This document shows, piece after piece, positions 18,598-25,395 of a stretch of DNA of 64,000 nt. This DNA is from Nitrospira sp. Lineage in GTDB: Bacteria; Nitrospirota; Nitrospiria; Nitrospirales; Nitrospiraceae. The stretch's first letter is position 1; each line of letters begins with the position of its first letter. The notes under the pieces are model-generated. The model searched no databases. It saw only the letters and a list, made by a program, of their open reading frames with translations, and had not been told where the DNA came from. Both the position numbers and the translations under genes were made by a program. Where the stretch lies: the NCBI GenBank assembly GCA_029194665.1, contig JARFXO010000003.1, positions 558,001 to 622,000 of the forward strand, in the 5' to 3' direction.

Positions 18598-20081
18598 CGC
18601 TACAAGATTTCATTGCCCTTTCCCCCATTCTCGATCTCGGTGCGCTCTCCATTGTGACGATGCTCGTACTCGCCGTCAGGCGACACCATGCGACCATCGC
18701 CCTCTTATCGTTCCTGTCGTGCCTGCTCACCCTTGCCACTTTGCCCTGGGCGGCGACGTCGACACCGCGATCCGTGACGGCGTTGCTGATCGTGGATAAG
18801 TATGCCTTGTTGTACATGGGACTCTTGCTAAGCGCGACGATGGTCGTCATCTCACTGTCGTACCGATATTTGAAGCTTCATTTTATTGAGCAGGAAGGAG
18901 TGGAAGAATACTACCTGCTCCTCTTACTCGCCACCTTCGGCGGACTGGTTCTTACCGCTTCTGCACACTTCGTGTCTTTTTTCCTCGGACTCGAAGTGCT
19001 CGGTGTGTCCCTGTGCAGTTTGATCGGGTATTTACGGACCAGACGCCATCCGTTGGAAGCAGCCGTGAAATACCTGCTGATCTCCATATCCGCTTCAACC
19101 TTTCTGCTGTTCGGCATGGCCCTTCTCTATTTCGAAAGCGGCTCCATGACGTTTCGCGGGGTGGGTAGGGTGGTGGAAATGGCGCAAACAGTTCCAGGCC
19201 TCTGGCTGGGAGGTTTTGTCCTGGTCCTTGTCGGCATCGCATTAAAGCTCGGCTTGGCACCGTTTCATATGTGGATTCCAGATGTCTACCAGGGAGCCCC
19301 AACTCCCATTACGGCGTACATTGCGACGGTGTCCAAGGGAGCGGTCATGGCGCTGCTGCTCCGCTTCGCGACCGATGTCGAGGCATTGAAAATCGACGCC
19401 CTTGCACATCTGTTCGCTCTTCTCGCTGTTTCTTCGATGGTCACGGGGAACGTGCTCGCGCTATTCCAACAGAATGTCAAGCGGCTCTTGGCCTATTCAT
19501 CGATCGCACACTTCGGGTACCTGCTCGTGGCTCTGCTGGCCGGTGGCTCTGCAGCCGCTGAAGCCGTCACCTTCTACGTGGTCGTCTATTGTGTCATGAC
19601 CTTAGGTGCCTTCGGTGTGGTGATCGTTTACTCAAGCGAACGAGGGGATGCAGAACGTTTCGAGGACTATCGCGGATTGTTTTGGGCTCGTCCCTGGCTG
19701 GCCGCCATGTTAACGCTGAGCCTGTTGTCGCTGGCCGGTATCCCGGTAACGGCGGGATTCATCGGGAAGTTTTATGCGATTGCGGCTGGTGTTGACGCCG
19801 GCCTTTGGTGGCTCGTGTTGGCGCTGATTGGGAACAGCGTCATCAGCCTGTATTATTATCTTCGATTGATCGTGACCTTGTTCGCCGACGAGCCGGCACC
19901 GGCAACCATCCCTCAAGGGCAGGCTGTGCAATCGCCACAGGCGGCAGGCTGGACGGCCGTCTTCTCTCTGGGGCTTGTCGCCTCGATCATTCTGTTGCTA
20001 GGAGTCTATCCAGGACCACTGATGGAGTTCATCCGAGATTCTGTCAGCAATCTGGTCATGGTGGTTGTGCAGAGACCATGA
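18594..20081 (+). CDS. nuoN: NADH-quinone oxidoreductase subunit N
   Basis: A 495-residue antiporter-like subunit, last of the nuo cluster. The GTG start at 18594 overlaps the nuoM stop as GTGA. Visible family segments are FVSFFLGLEVLGVSLCSLIG (helix 5 acidic residue), IALKLGLAPFHMWIPDVYQG (helix 7 lysine) and APTPITAYIATVSKGAVMAL, then LALFQQNVKRLLAYSSIAH. Length is normal and the frame is intact. After its stop comes an unrelated accessory region; I see no strong terminator in the next 100 bases. Confidence 0.95.
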   Translation: MTLQDFIALSPILDLGALSIVTMLVLAVRRHHATIALLSFLSCLLTLATLPWAATSTPRSVTALLIVDKYALLYMGLLLSATMVVISLSYRYLKLHFIEQEGVEEYYLLLLLATFGGLVLTASAHFVSFFLGLEVLGVSLCSLIGYLRTRRHPLEAAVKYLLISISASTFLLFGMALLYFESGSMTFRGVGRVVEMAQTVPGLWLGGFVLVLVGIALKLGLAPFHMWIPDVYQGAPTPITAYIATVSKGAVMALLLRFATDVEALKIDALAHLFALLAVSSMVTGNVLALFQQNVKRLLAYSSIAHFGYLLVALLAGGSAAAEAVTFYVVVYCVMTLGAFGVVIVYSSERGDAERFEDYRGLFWARPWLAAMLTLSLLSLAGIPVTAGFIGKFYAIAAGVDAGLWWLVLALIGNSVISLYYYLRLIVTLFADEPAPATIPQGQAVQSPQAAGWTAVFSLGLVASIILLLGVYPGPLMEFIRDSVSNLVMVVVQRP

Positions 20082-20138
20082 ATAATATAACTGATGCGCG
20101 AGGACAGTGCCCGTTGTTGCTCCAAGGTCTCCTTGAAA

Positions 20139-20167
20139 TTGCTTTGTTCAGAGGGCTGGCATAGAAT
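20139..20167 (+). promoter_or_regulatory. Sigma-70-type promoter of the DUF433/DUF5615 pair
   Basis: TTGCTT (20139-20144) and TAGAAT (20162-20167) are separated by 17 bases. The -10 box lies 26 bases before the preferred antitoxin start, leaving room for its ribosome binding site. Confidence 0.45.
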
Positions 20168-20193
20168 CACGAGACACAATGAAGGAGACAGCG

Positions 20194-20415
20194 ATGTCGG
20201 CTCCCAAGCGCCCGCTCATCACTACATCACCCGAAGTGCTCGGCGGGACTCCAGTATTCGCGGGAACACGTGTGCCGGTACAAACGCTGATTGAATACCT
20301 GGAAGGCGGCGAGACGATCGACGACTTCTTAGAAGGTTTTCCCACTGTCACGCGGGAGCAAGTGATCGCCTTTCTGGAAGAAGCAAAAGCGCGGATGCTC
20401 CCCGTCGCCTCGTGA
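20194..20415 (+). CDS. DUF433 family antitoxin
   Basis: A 73-residue protein of the DUF433 (VapB45-like HTH) family: LITTSPEVLGGTPVFAGTRV followed by PVQTLIEYLEGGE and a C-terminal FPTVTREQVIAFLEEA helix. These proteins pair with DUF5615 PIN-like toxins, and the next gene is exactly that. I chose ATG 20194, which has AAGGAG six bases upstream; the ATG at 20179 would place that site inside the gene. The stop overlaps the toxin's GTG. It probably neutralises the toxin and represses the pair. Confidence 0.88.
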   Translation: MSAPKRPLITTSPEVLGGTPVFAGTRVPVQTLIEYLEGGETIDDFLEGFPTVTREQVIAFLEEAKARMLPVAS

Positions 20416-20738
20416 GAATTCTACTGGACGAGTGCGTTGACCGCCGGTTTGCCAAGGAGATCACGAGGCATGAGGTTGTGACCGTCTCGCAAGCGGGATG
20501 GACGGGTATCAAGAACGGTGAACTGCTGACACTCGCTCAGGAACAGTTTGATGTGTTCGTGACCGTCGACCAGCATCTCTCCTTCCAGCAGAACCTTTCG
20601 CAGTTCACCATAGCCGTGGTCGTGCTCCAGGCTCCAACCAACCGTTTACAGGACCTTCGACTGTTGGCACCGAAACTACAAACCGTGTTGCCGATGCTCG
20701 TCAAAGGCCAAGTCCGCTGGGTGAGTCTCTCACCATGA
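20412..20738 (+). CDS. DUF5615 family PIN-like toxin
   Basis: A 108-residue protein starting at GTG 20412 (GTGA overlap with the antitoxin stop). It shows the DUF5615/Mut7-C-like pattern: LLDECVDRRFAKEI with the first catalytic aspartate, then GELLTLAQEQFDVFVTVDQH with the second acidic cluster, and LSFQQNLSQFTIAVVVLQAP. Members are predicted RNases related to PIN domains and form toxin-antitoxin pairs with DUF433 proteins. Length is normal and the frame is intact. RNase activity is inferred from family membership. Confidence 0.85.
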   Translation: MRILLDECVDRRFAKEITRHEVVTVSQAGWTGIKNGELLTLAQEQFDVFVTVDQHLSFQQNLSQFTIAVVVLQAPTNRLQDLRLLAPKLQTVLPMLVKGQVRWVSLSP

Positions 20739-20896
20739 AACGAAAGCGGAAGGCAAGACGTAAGTCAGTGGCAATGAACATCAAGCATAGTCCCGATTCA
20801 TGGATTGACTTCTCGGATATACCCGAGCTTTCAGACCAACAACTGAGCCGCATGGGTCGAGTAGGTCGGCCTGGCACAGGCTGGCCAACCACTTGA
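20735..20896 (+). CDS. Short BrnA/CopG-like antitoxin fragment
   Basis: A 53-residue frame starting at ATG 20735, which overlaps the DUF5615 stop (ATGA). After a basic start (MKRKRKARRK) it has DSWIDFSDIPELSDQQLSR and GRVGRP. The phrase DFSDIPELTDEQ followed by a Gly-Arg-Pro turn is typical of the region just before the ribbon-helix-helix in BrnA-like antitoxins. The DNA-binding domain that should follow is missing, so this is a truncated gene, or a short translated remnant kept by its overlap with the toxin gene. Confidence 0.5.
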   Translation: MKRKRKARRKSVAMNIKHSPDSWIDFSDIPELSDQQLSRMGRVGRPGTGWPTT

Positions 20897-21009
20897 TCGC
20901 CTTTCGCCTGTCAACACACCTGTTTGGTTGCGTTGCGACTGATGGCGACTGGTACCTTCATGATGGTTAAGAGATAAAAGTCTTGTATCTATAGCGGAGG
21001 TCTTGCATC

Positions 21010-21347
21010 ATGGCGCGCCGTCCCCGGGTGTTCGCTCCGCAGGTGCTCTATCATGTCATGGTCCGAGAGAACCAGCGGGACGTCACCTTTCTGTAGCGGC
21101 AGGGATGGGGGTGGACGTGGTGCAGCTCCAGAGTGCCGATCGGAGTTGGGTCATCTCGAAGCAGCGTACGCTGACCGCGTATCTGCTGATCCGGCGAGGG
21201 GGCTATCGTGCGCGCGATGTTGCAGCAGTGCTCGACCGAGATCCGGCGACGGTGAGTGCCTTGCTGACGCGCTTCGCCGCCCGCCTGCGAAAAGAGCCTA
21301 TGACTCAACGGGATCTGAATCGGCTGTCCAGGATCATCACGAGATAA
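21010..21347 (+). pseudogene. Internally deleted REP-associated tyrosine transposase (RAYT, IS200-like)
   Basis: The N-terminal RAYT motif is present from ATG 21010 (FAPQVLYHVMVRENQRDVTF), then a stop at 21092-21094. A second frame (ATG 21108 to 21347) carries the C-terminal helix-turn-helix region of the same family (SKQRTLTAYLLIRRGGYRAR, DVAAVLDRDPATVSALLTRF). The central HUH catalytic part with the His pair and tyrosine is missing. The two ends abut directly, so a large internal deletion has left a MITE-like remnant. A related N-terminal fragment lies at 22314. The product cannot be an active transposase. Confidence 0.75.
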
Positions 21348-21486
21348 AAACCTGAGTCTACTGCGTTAAGGATCGGCAGCGATACGTTGCGGTGTGCCGC
21401 CGCACAACTTCCCGTTGCTCAGCACCTACCGGTGAGCCGCGGGCCGTTAGCTTCCAGCAACCGCTTGCTGCTAGACTGGACATGTC

Positions 21487-21966
21487 ATGGCATCTTCAGT
21501 TTACGTAGAAACGTCTGTGATCAGCTACTACGCGGGAAGACCGAGCCGGGATATTGTTACTGCGGCTCGACAAGCCATCACTCAGGAGTGGTGGAATGAG
21601 ACGAGAGGGCGCTATGAGATCTACATTTCCGTCCTGGTAGTGGAGGAAGCCAAAGCGGGTGATGTCGTTGCAGCGCAAAGGCGGTTGGACGCTATATCTG
21701 GACTGCCGATTCTGGAGATCAACGATGCCGCTGAATCCTTGGCCAGGCGTTTGATCGAAATGGGACTGATTTCCGAAACCAGCGCTGAAGATGCGTTGCA
21801 TATCGCGTTAGCGACTGTCCATGCAATGGATTTCCTGTTGACATGGAATTTCCGACATATCAACAACGCCGAGGCGAAAGTGCGGATTGGAGCTGCAATT
21901 GAGGTGCTAGGCTACGAGTGCCCCATCATCTGCTCACCGGAAGAACTTGGAGGTATCGAGTCATGA
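21487..21966 (+). CDS. PIN-domain toxin (VapC-like)
   Basis: A 159-residue PIN-fold protein: VYVETSVISYYAGRPSRDI at the N-terminus (the first acidic position is E in YVETS), ISVLVVEEAK with a second acid, and TSAEDALHIALATVHAMDFL with the third acidic pair, then LLTWNFRHINNAE. These are the spaced carboxylates of PIN RNases. The ATG at 21487 has no ribosome binding site but an extended -10 box 9 bases upstream. The next gene overlaps it by 4 bases and is its likely antitoxin, so the order is toxin first, the reverse of most vapBC pairs. Confidence 0.8.
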   Translation: MASSVYVETSVISYYAGRPSRDIVTAARQAITQEWWNETRGRYEIYISVLVVEEAKAGDVVAAQRRLDAISGLPILEINDAAESLARRLIEMGLISETSAEDALHIALATVHAMDFLLTWNFRHINNAEAKVRIGAAIEVLGYECPIICSPEELGGIES

Positions 21967-22136
21967 AACCAGATCCAATTGTGGACGAAGTGCGCAAAAC
22001 ACGAGAAGCGCATGCGGCAAAATTTAATTATGACCTGTTGGCGATCTGTAGTGACCTAAAAAAGAAGGAAGAAGAATCCGGTCATCCTGTTGTGTCGAGA
22101 CAACCAAGGTTACGGCTAAAACCCACCGGAACTTAA
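21963..22136 (+). CDS. Small antitoxin partner of the PIN toxin
   Basis: A 57-residue protein starting at ATG 21963 within the PIN gene's end (ATGA). Its MKPDPIVDEVRKTREAHAAK start and FNYDLLAICSDLKKKEEESG middle match a widespread short family that begins M-K-P-D-P and carries a Y-D-L-x-A-I-C motif, usually encoded next to PIN toxins. No DNA-binding domain is visible, so how the pair regulates itself is unclear. The partner assignment rests on the overlap and on recall of similar gene pairs. Confidence 0.7.
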   Translation: MKPDPIVDEVRKTREAHAAKFNYDLLAICSDLKKKEEESGHPVVSRQPRLRLKPTGT

Positions 22137-22552
22137 CTCGGCGCTGGAAAGGGACATCGCAAAAAGCCCGGCGCCCACCGTTTGGAACGTTAGACAGACG
22201 TAATGCCCATGAATCTCGTGCTGGAGTTTCTCTGTGGACAAGACAAGAGGGGGCAGGCTTTGATACCGTGACTATCTGTTTCTCTTCCGCTAGGGTTCGT
22301 GCACCTGGCGCACCGGGCCCAGGTGTTCGCTCCGCAGGTGCTCTATCATGTCGTGGTCCGAGGAAACCGGCGGCACGTGACCTTTCGGCGGAAAGAAACA
22401 GGTGTCAGGAACTATTGTTTGAATTGAGGGGCGTGATGTGGGGATCGCACGCATGGGAAGAAGCGTCCTTGCCACCGATGGTCGCGGCGAAGCCTCAAAT
22501 GGGGTCTGGTACGACCATTGACTGACTTGCCCGATTCGGACGTGATCTGCGC
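22137..22552. other. Accessory non-coding stretch with a RAYT fragment
   Basis: No intact gene is seen between the small antitoxin and the next toxin-antitoxin pair. The only recognisable content is the RAYT N-terminal remnant at 22314-22427, listed separately. Confidence 0.5.
22314..22427 (+). pseudogene. RAYT transposase N-terminal fragment
   Basis: A 37-codon stretch without a proper start encodes FAPQVLYHVVVRGNRRHVTF, the N-terminal strand and H-V-x-x-R-G-N-R motif of RAYT transposases. It ends at TGA 22425-22427. At DNA level it is very similar to 21029-21094, so both derive from the same element. No downstream catalytic domain remains. Confidence 0.65.
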
Positions 22553-22963
22553 TTACCGTTTCCAGGTTTCAATCGTCAGTTGTGGAATGCGCTGAAAGTG
22601 CCCGAGGTTGTTTGTGACGAGGGTGCGTTCCGCATCGAGCGCGGTGGTTGCGATGAGTAGGTCGGCGTCAGGGAGCAGCGTCCCTTGGCGATACAGTTCT
22701 CCATAAAGTGTGGCGGCTCGCTCGATGATCCGGTCGGTGAGGGGTAGTATAAGGCTGCCTTGGCATAAGAGGTGAAACGCCGCTTCTTGGGCATGGGCAT
22801 CTTTTGCCTTCAGTCCACGCAAGAGTTCATACCGCGTGATGATCGAAAAAGCGAGCTGTGCGTGCTCGAGCAAATAGCTTCGGGCTCTCTGGACGACCAA
22901 CGGATGTTGCTTCAAGAGTTCGGACAGAATATCGGTGTCGAGGAGGGCGAGCGGTTGAGGCAT
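22553..22963 (-). CDS. vapC: VapC-family PIN-domain RNase toxin
   Basis: A 136-residue protein with the classic VapC layout: LALLDTDILSELLK (first Asp pair), FSIITRYELLRGL (conserved Glu) and LLPDADLLIATTALDAERTLVTNN (third acidic cluster and the T-N-N end motif). VapC toxins cleave tRNA or rRNA. The ATG at 22963 overlaps the antitoxin stop by one base (TGATG). The frame is intact and the length normal, so this is likely an active toxin held in check by the gene before it. Confidence 0.9.
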   Translation of the reverse strand: MPQPLALLDTDILSELLKQHPLVVQRARSYLLEHAQLAFSIITRYELLRGLKAKDAHAQEAAFHLLCQGSLILPLTDRIIERAATLYGELYRQGTLLPDADLLIATTALDAERTLVTNNLGHFQRIPQLTIETWKR

Positions 22964-23199
22964 CAGGCGGCAGGCTCACGGAAGAACGCTTGCCGGTTGA
23001 GCGCGATGGCTTCCGCTTGCGCGACTTCGTCAGGGGTGAGGCCCTGATAGACGCGCGCCGCCCGTTGCAGAATATCATCAACACTCGCTGTACTCTCCGT
23101 TTCCAACGTGAGCTGCACTTCCGCCTCGTCTTCAAGAATTAATGGCTCCAGTGGCTGCAAAACCCCATCATGATACCGTGCTTTGATGGTCTGGCGCAT
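22963..23199 (-). CDS. DUF104 (AF2212-like) antitoxin
   Basis: A 78-residue protein that starts at 23199 with GGAGGAGG immediately upstream; the frame continues further 5' but without a signal. The first half, MRQTIKARYHDGVLQPLEP then LILEDEAEVQLTLE, is the DUF104/AF2212 beta domain, and the second half is helical (VDDILQRAARVYQGLTPDE). Such proteins occur as antitoxins of VapC-type PIN toxins. It is coupled to vapC by a one-base overlap. Confidence 0.82.
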   Translation of the reverse strand: MRQTIKARYHDGVLQPLEPLILEDEAEVQLTLETESTASVDDILQRAARVYQGLTPDEVAQAEAIALNRQAFFREPAA

Positions 23200-23308
23200 T
23201 GTACCTCCTCCAGATGTCGGCACGTTCTCGATGATCATCCTACCGAAAATCAGAAGAAAACGCATCTCTATCGTATGCTCTTTAGCCCAACTTTCTCAGC
23301 TCAGCTCA

Positions 23309-23355
23309 AGCGACAGAAACGGGGACAGGCAGCTTTTCCAGAGGGACGAAGTTCC
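23309..23355 (+). repeat. 47-bp direct repeat, left copy
   Basis: Begins AGCGACAGAAACGG and continues GGACAGGCAGCTTTTCCAGA and GGGACGAAGTTCC. A second copy with a few differences lies at 24517-24563 in the same orientation. Together they bracket the HigB/HTH and DUF4160/DUF2442 genes. Confidence 0.75.
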
Positions 23356-23421
23356 CTGTGGGCTGCGAGGACTGGGCATGGAAGATGAGATTACTTGCTT
23401 GAGCGAGCGTAGGGGGGCCGG

Positions 23422-23665
23422 TTAGGCGGTGCCCAGGACGTTGTCATGCAGAAACTCCGGCGCAAAATCGGCTCCGTTGGACCACACCAGAGTATGGAGA
23501 TCGAGATCGATGCGGAACTGCTTGAACACGTCGGCATTCCTTAATACTCAAAGATGGGACCGTCAGTTCGTCTCGGAGATCGATTTCCCCTTCGACGCCG
23601 TCGCTGAACTTGAGCCACAGCATAAAACCCTGGACCTACCGTGCATCGATCAGACGAAAGGGCAT
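23422..23665 (-). pseudogene. DUF2442 protein, disrupted by a nonsense codon and two frameshifts
   Basis: Reading from ATG 23665, the DUF2442 sequence can be followed to TAA 23422: RLIDAR, then TAG where a tyrosine codon is expected, then VQGFMLWLKFSDGVEGEIDL, then a one-base loss after ELT, PIFEY, another one-base loss, and LRNADVFKQFRIDLDLHTLV with WSNGADFAPEFLHDNV. Each segment matches the family, but three lesions separate them. DUF2442 proteins normally follow DUF4160 proteins as a putative toxin-antitoxin pair, and a DUF4160 end lies 4 bases upstream. No full-length product can be made. Confidence 0.75.
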
Positions 23666-23669
23666 CGGG

Positions 23670-23741
23670 CTACTCCAACGGTTGGATTTTCTTCAACGGC
23701 TTTCGCTCTTGCACCAAGCGCCAATGCATCAGGCCGATTTC
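23670..23741 (-). pseudogene. DUF4160 C-terminal remnant
   Basis: Only the last 23 codons remain: EIGLMHWRLVQERKPLKKIQ followed by PLE and a TAG at 23670. The pattern (E-L-x-x-N-W-x-x-V-Q-x-x-x-P-L-x-K-I-x-P-L) is the DUF4160 C-terminus. Its upstream end is fused to the 3' end of the HTH antitoxin gene in another frame, so a deletion joined the two genes. Confidence 0.6.
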
Positions 23742-24067
23742 AACGCTCTGCCTTGCGCGACCGGAACAAAGCGAATTTCGACGCGCTGCTTTAAGGCGGC
23801 TGCGATCCGATTCAGCATGGCAAGGGAATGTCCCTCATAGTCCGCATTTTCCAGCCGACAGATGGCTGAGGCCGTCGTACCGACCAAGTCGGCCAATTGC
23901 CGTTGCGTGAATCCCGCCCGAAGCCGTAATGCGGTGAGCTTCCGTGCCACATTGTCGTGTGCCCGCGCTTCCTCCAACCCTCGTATACGGTCCGGCCTCC
24001 CTTCGTAGTATCGGCGATAAAGAATCTGCACGGCATCCGCCGTGGTTGCGTGTTTTCGTTTTGCCAT
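23729..24067 (-). CDS. XRE-family HTH antitoxin (HigA-like)
   Basis: A 112-residue protein with a Cro/CI-type helix-turn-helix in its C-terminal half (LRLRAGFTQRQLADLVGTTA, SAICRLENADYEGHSLAMLN), preceded by a basic helical N-terminus (MAKRKHATTADAVQILYRRY). It begins two bases after the end of the HigB-like toxin gene, the usual toxin-first higBA order. The last residues (GRALKSA) come from DNA of the deleted DUF4160 gene, so the original C-terminus has been replaced. It should repress the pair and neutralise the toxin. Confidence 0.82.
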   Translation of the reverse strand: MAKRKHATTADAVQILYRRYYEGRPDRIRGLEEARAHDNVARKLTALRLRAGFTQRQLADLVGTTASAICRLENADYEGHSLAMLNRIAAALKQRVEIRFVPVAQGRALKSA

Positions 24068-24069
24068 GG

Positions 24070-24438
24070 TTATTCCTCCCGATAGGTATGCCTGTGCGGA
24101 TCTTGCTCAAAGAGCCGTTTCCTCTCCAGTGCCGCTTGAATGTCCTTTGCCGGAACCTCACGCTCCTTGACGAGGCCGTGGGCCAGGACGGCGGCCATAC
24201 GGCCATGAAAGAAATACAAGATCCGATAGTCCATCCCCTCCCGCCCAATACGCAGTTCATAGATGCCGTTTCGCAAAAGATCCGCTTCAGGACGCCGCAG
24301 CTCATGACCGAGTTCTCGCAGCCGTTCGATTTTCACGACACATTTGTCCTGGATCTTTGCAGGCAACGTGTCCAGCCATTCCAATACCGGCACATGACCG
24401 TCTCGTTCCTGATAGAAAACGACTCGCGTCCTCGGCAA
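24070..24438 (-). CDS. RelE/HigB-type (phage Gp49-like) toxin
   Basis: A 122-residue protein of the RelE/ParE superfamily, phage-derived Gp49-like (HigB) branch: VPVLEWLDTLPAKIQDKCVV, RLRELGHELRRPEADLLRNG, IYELRIGREGMDYRILYFFH, then LAHGLVKEREVPAKDIQAAL. The E-L-R-I (basic) and Y-R-I-L-Y-F motifs are diagnostic. Such toxins cut mRNA on the ribosome. The HTH antitoxin follows after a 2-base gap. The frame is intact. Confidence 0.88.
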   Translation of the reverse strand: MPRTRVVFYQERDGHVPVLEWLDTLPAKIQDKCVVKIERLRELGHELRRPEADLLRNGIYELRIGREGMDYRILYFFHGRMAAVLAHGLVKEREVPAKDIQAALERKRLFEQDPHRHTYREE

Positions 24439-24516
24439 TGTCTCCTCTTTCTCGTGACTTGTATGTTCACATATTTGAGAATATCATTCAAGCACGACGT
24501 GAGAGGTTGTCCAATG

Positions 24517-24563
24517 AGCGACAGAAACGGGAACAGGCAGGTTTTCCAGAGGGACGAGGTCCC
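24517..24563 (+). repeat. 47-bp direct repeat, right copy
   Basis: AGCGACAGAAACGGGAACAG then GCAGGTTTTCCAGAGGGACG and AGGTCCC. It matches 23309-23355 in the same orientation with about five differences, roughly 1.2 kb away. It lies upstream of the higB start (24438) in an otherwise empty stretch, 24439-24671. Confidence 0.75.
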
Positions 24564-24671
24564 ATGCTGCATCCATTGTGCGGCGGCTCGGGAGTACGAG
24601 GCTGAGCTTCACAGTTTGACCACCGTGGCTTCCTGCGTAGGCGGGTGAAGTTGAGGAGAGCCTGAGATGGA

Positions 24672-25358
24672 TCAGTTCATCGGAATGATCGTCGCGGAGA
24701 CTTCATTAGGTAGGAGGAGGGTCACCGCCGCGCGATGTTCTTCGTCCGGTTGAATCAACGCGAACAGCGGCACCGCCTGCGGCACGCCGCCGGGCGGCAG
24801 GGCCAGAATAGCCGGAAAATCAATCAGCGGCGAGAGCGTAGCCTGGCTGGCAATGCGAAGTCGAAACGCCATCAACACATCCCGCAACCGTTCAGCCTTC
24901 TCCTGATCCGACATCGACTCACCAGGCGCGATCCCGATTTCCCAGAGAGGCTTCGTTATAGTGACAGGGAAGGTTAGGCCGAGTTTTTGGGCATCCGTGG
25001 ACACATCGATCAGGAATCCGGCTAGAATCGCTTGGTGGCGGTTCGTGATCAACTGGTTGGCTGGAATGTCGGTCCGTGCTTCGAGCGTTTTGCCCGGATC
25101 AATCGGGCTTTCGAGTTTCGGTTCCTCTGTTGTCGGTAACGGTGGAGCCACTTCGGTAGACGATTCATTGTTTGCAACGTTCTGATCTGGTGGGACAACG
25201 GGCTCATCCGGCAGAGCGGGAAGCGCCTGGATAAGGCCTTCATACACTCTTTTCGCGGATTCAGACCAGGCGGGATTAAGAGGCCGACGTGAAAAAGCCG
25301 CTTCTGCGGCTTTTTGTTCATCGTGAGTGAGCACTCGTGGGGTATTTGTTGTATCCAT
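24672..25358 (-). CDS. Hypothetical protein, unrecognised
   Basis: A 228-residue soluble protein. I start at ATG 25358 (MDTTNTPRVLTHDEQKAAEA); a GTG 9 codons upstream is possible and neither has a strong ribosome binding site. The first 50 residues (DEQKAAEAAFSRRPLNPAWS, ESAKRVYEGLIQALP) are a helical motif I have seen in other uncharacterised bacterial proteins. A Pro/Glu-rich linker follows (residues about 55-90), then a domain with ITNRHQAILAGFLIDVSTDA, FPVTITKPLWEIG and a C-terminal beta-like tail. No catalytic motif is evident. It is followed on the same strand by no close neighbour, and lies downstream of the MFS gene. Confidence 0.6.
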   Translation of the reverse strand: MDTTNTPRVLTHDEQKAAEAAFSRRPLNPAWSESAKRVYEGLIQALPALPDEPVVPPDQNVANNESSTEVAPPLPTTEEPKLESPIDPGKTLEARTDIPANQLITNRHQAILAGFLIDVSTDAQKLGLTFPVTITKPLWEIGIAPGESMSDQEKAERLRDVLMAFRLRIASQATLSPLIDFPAILALPPGGVPQAVPLFALIQPDEEHRAAVTLLLPNEVSATIIPMN

Positions 25359-25395
25359 AGCCACGAGATAAGCTCGGACATCCACAAGTCAAGGG

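Noticed and set aside
25288-25312. Terminator-like hairpin (AAAAAGCCGC with GCGGCTTTTT)
   Set aside because: It lies inside the coding region of the hypothetical protein (encoding K-A-A-E-A-A), well within the gene, so it is probably incidental.
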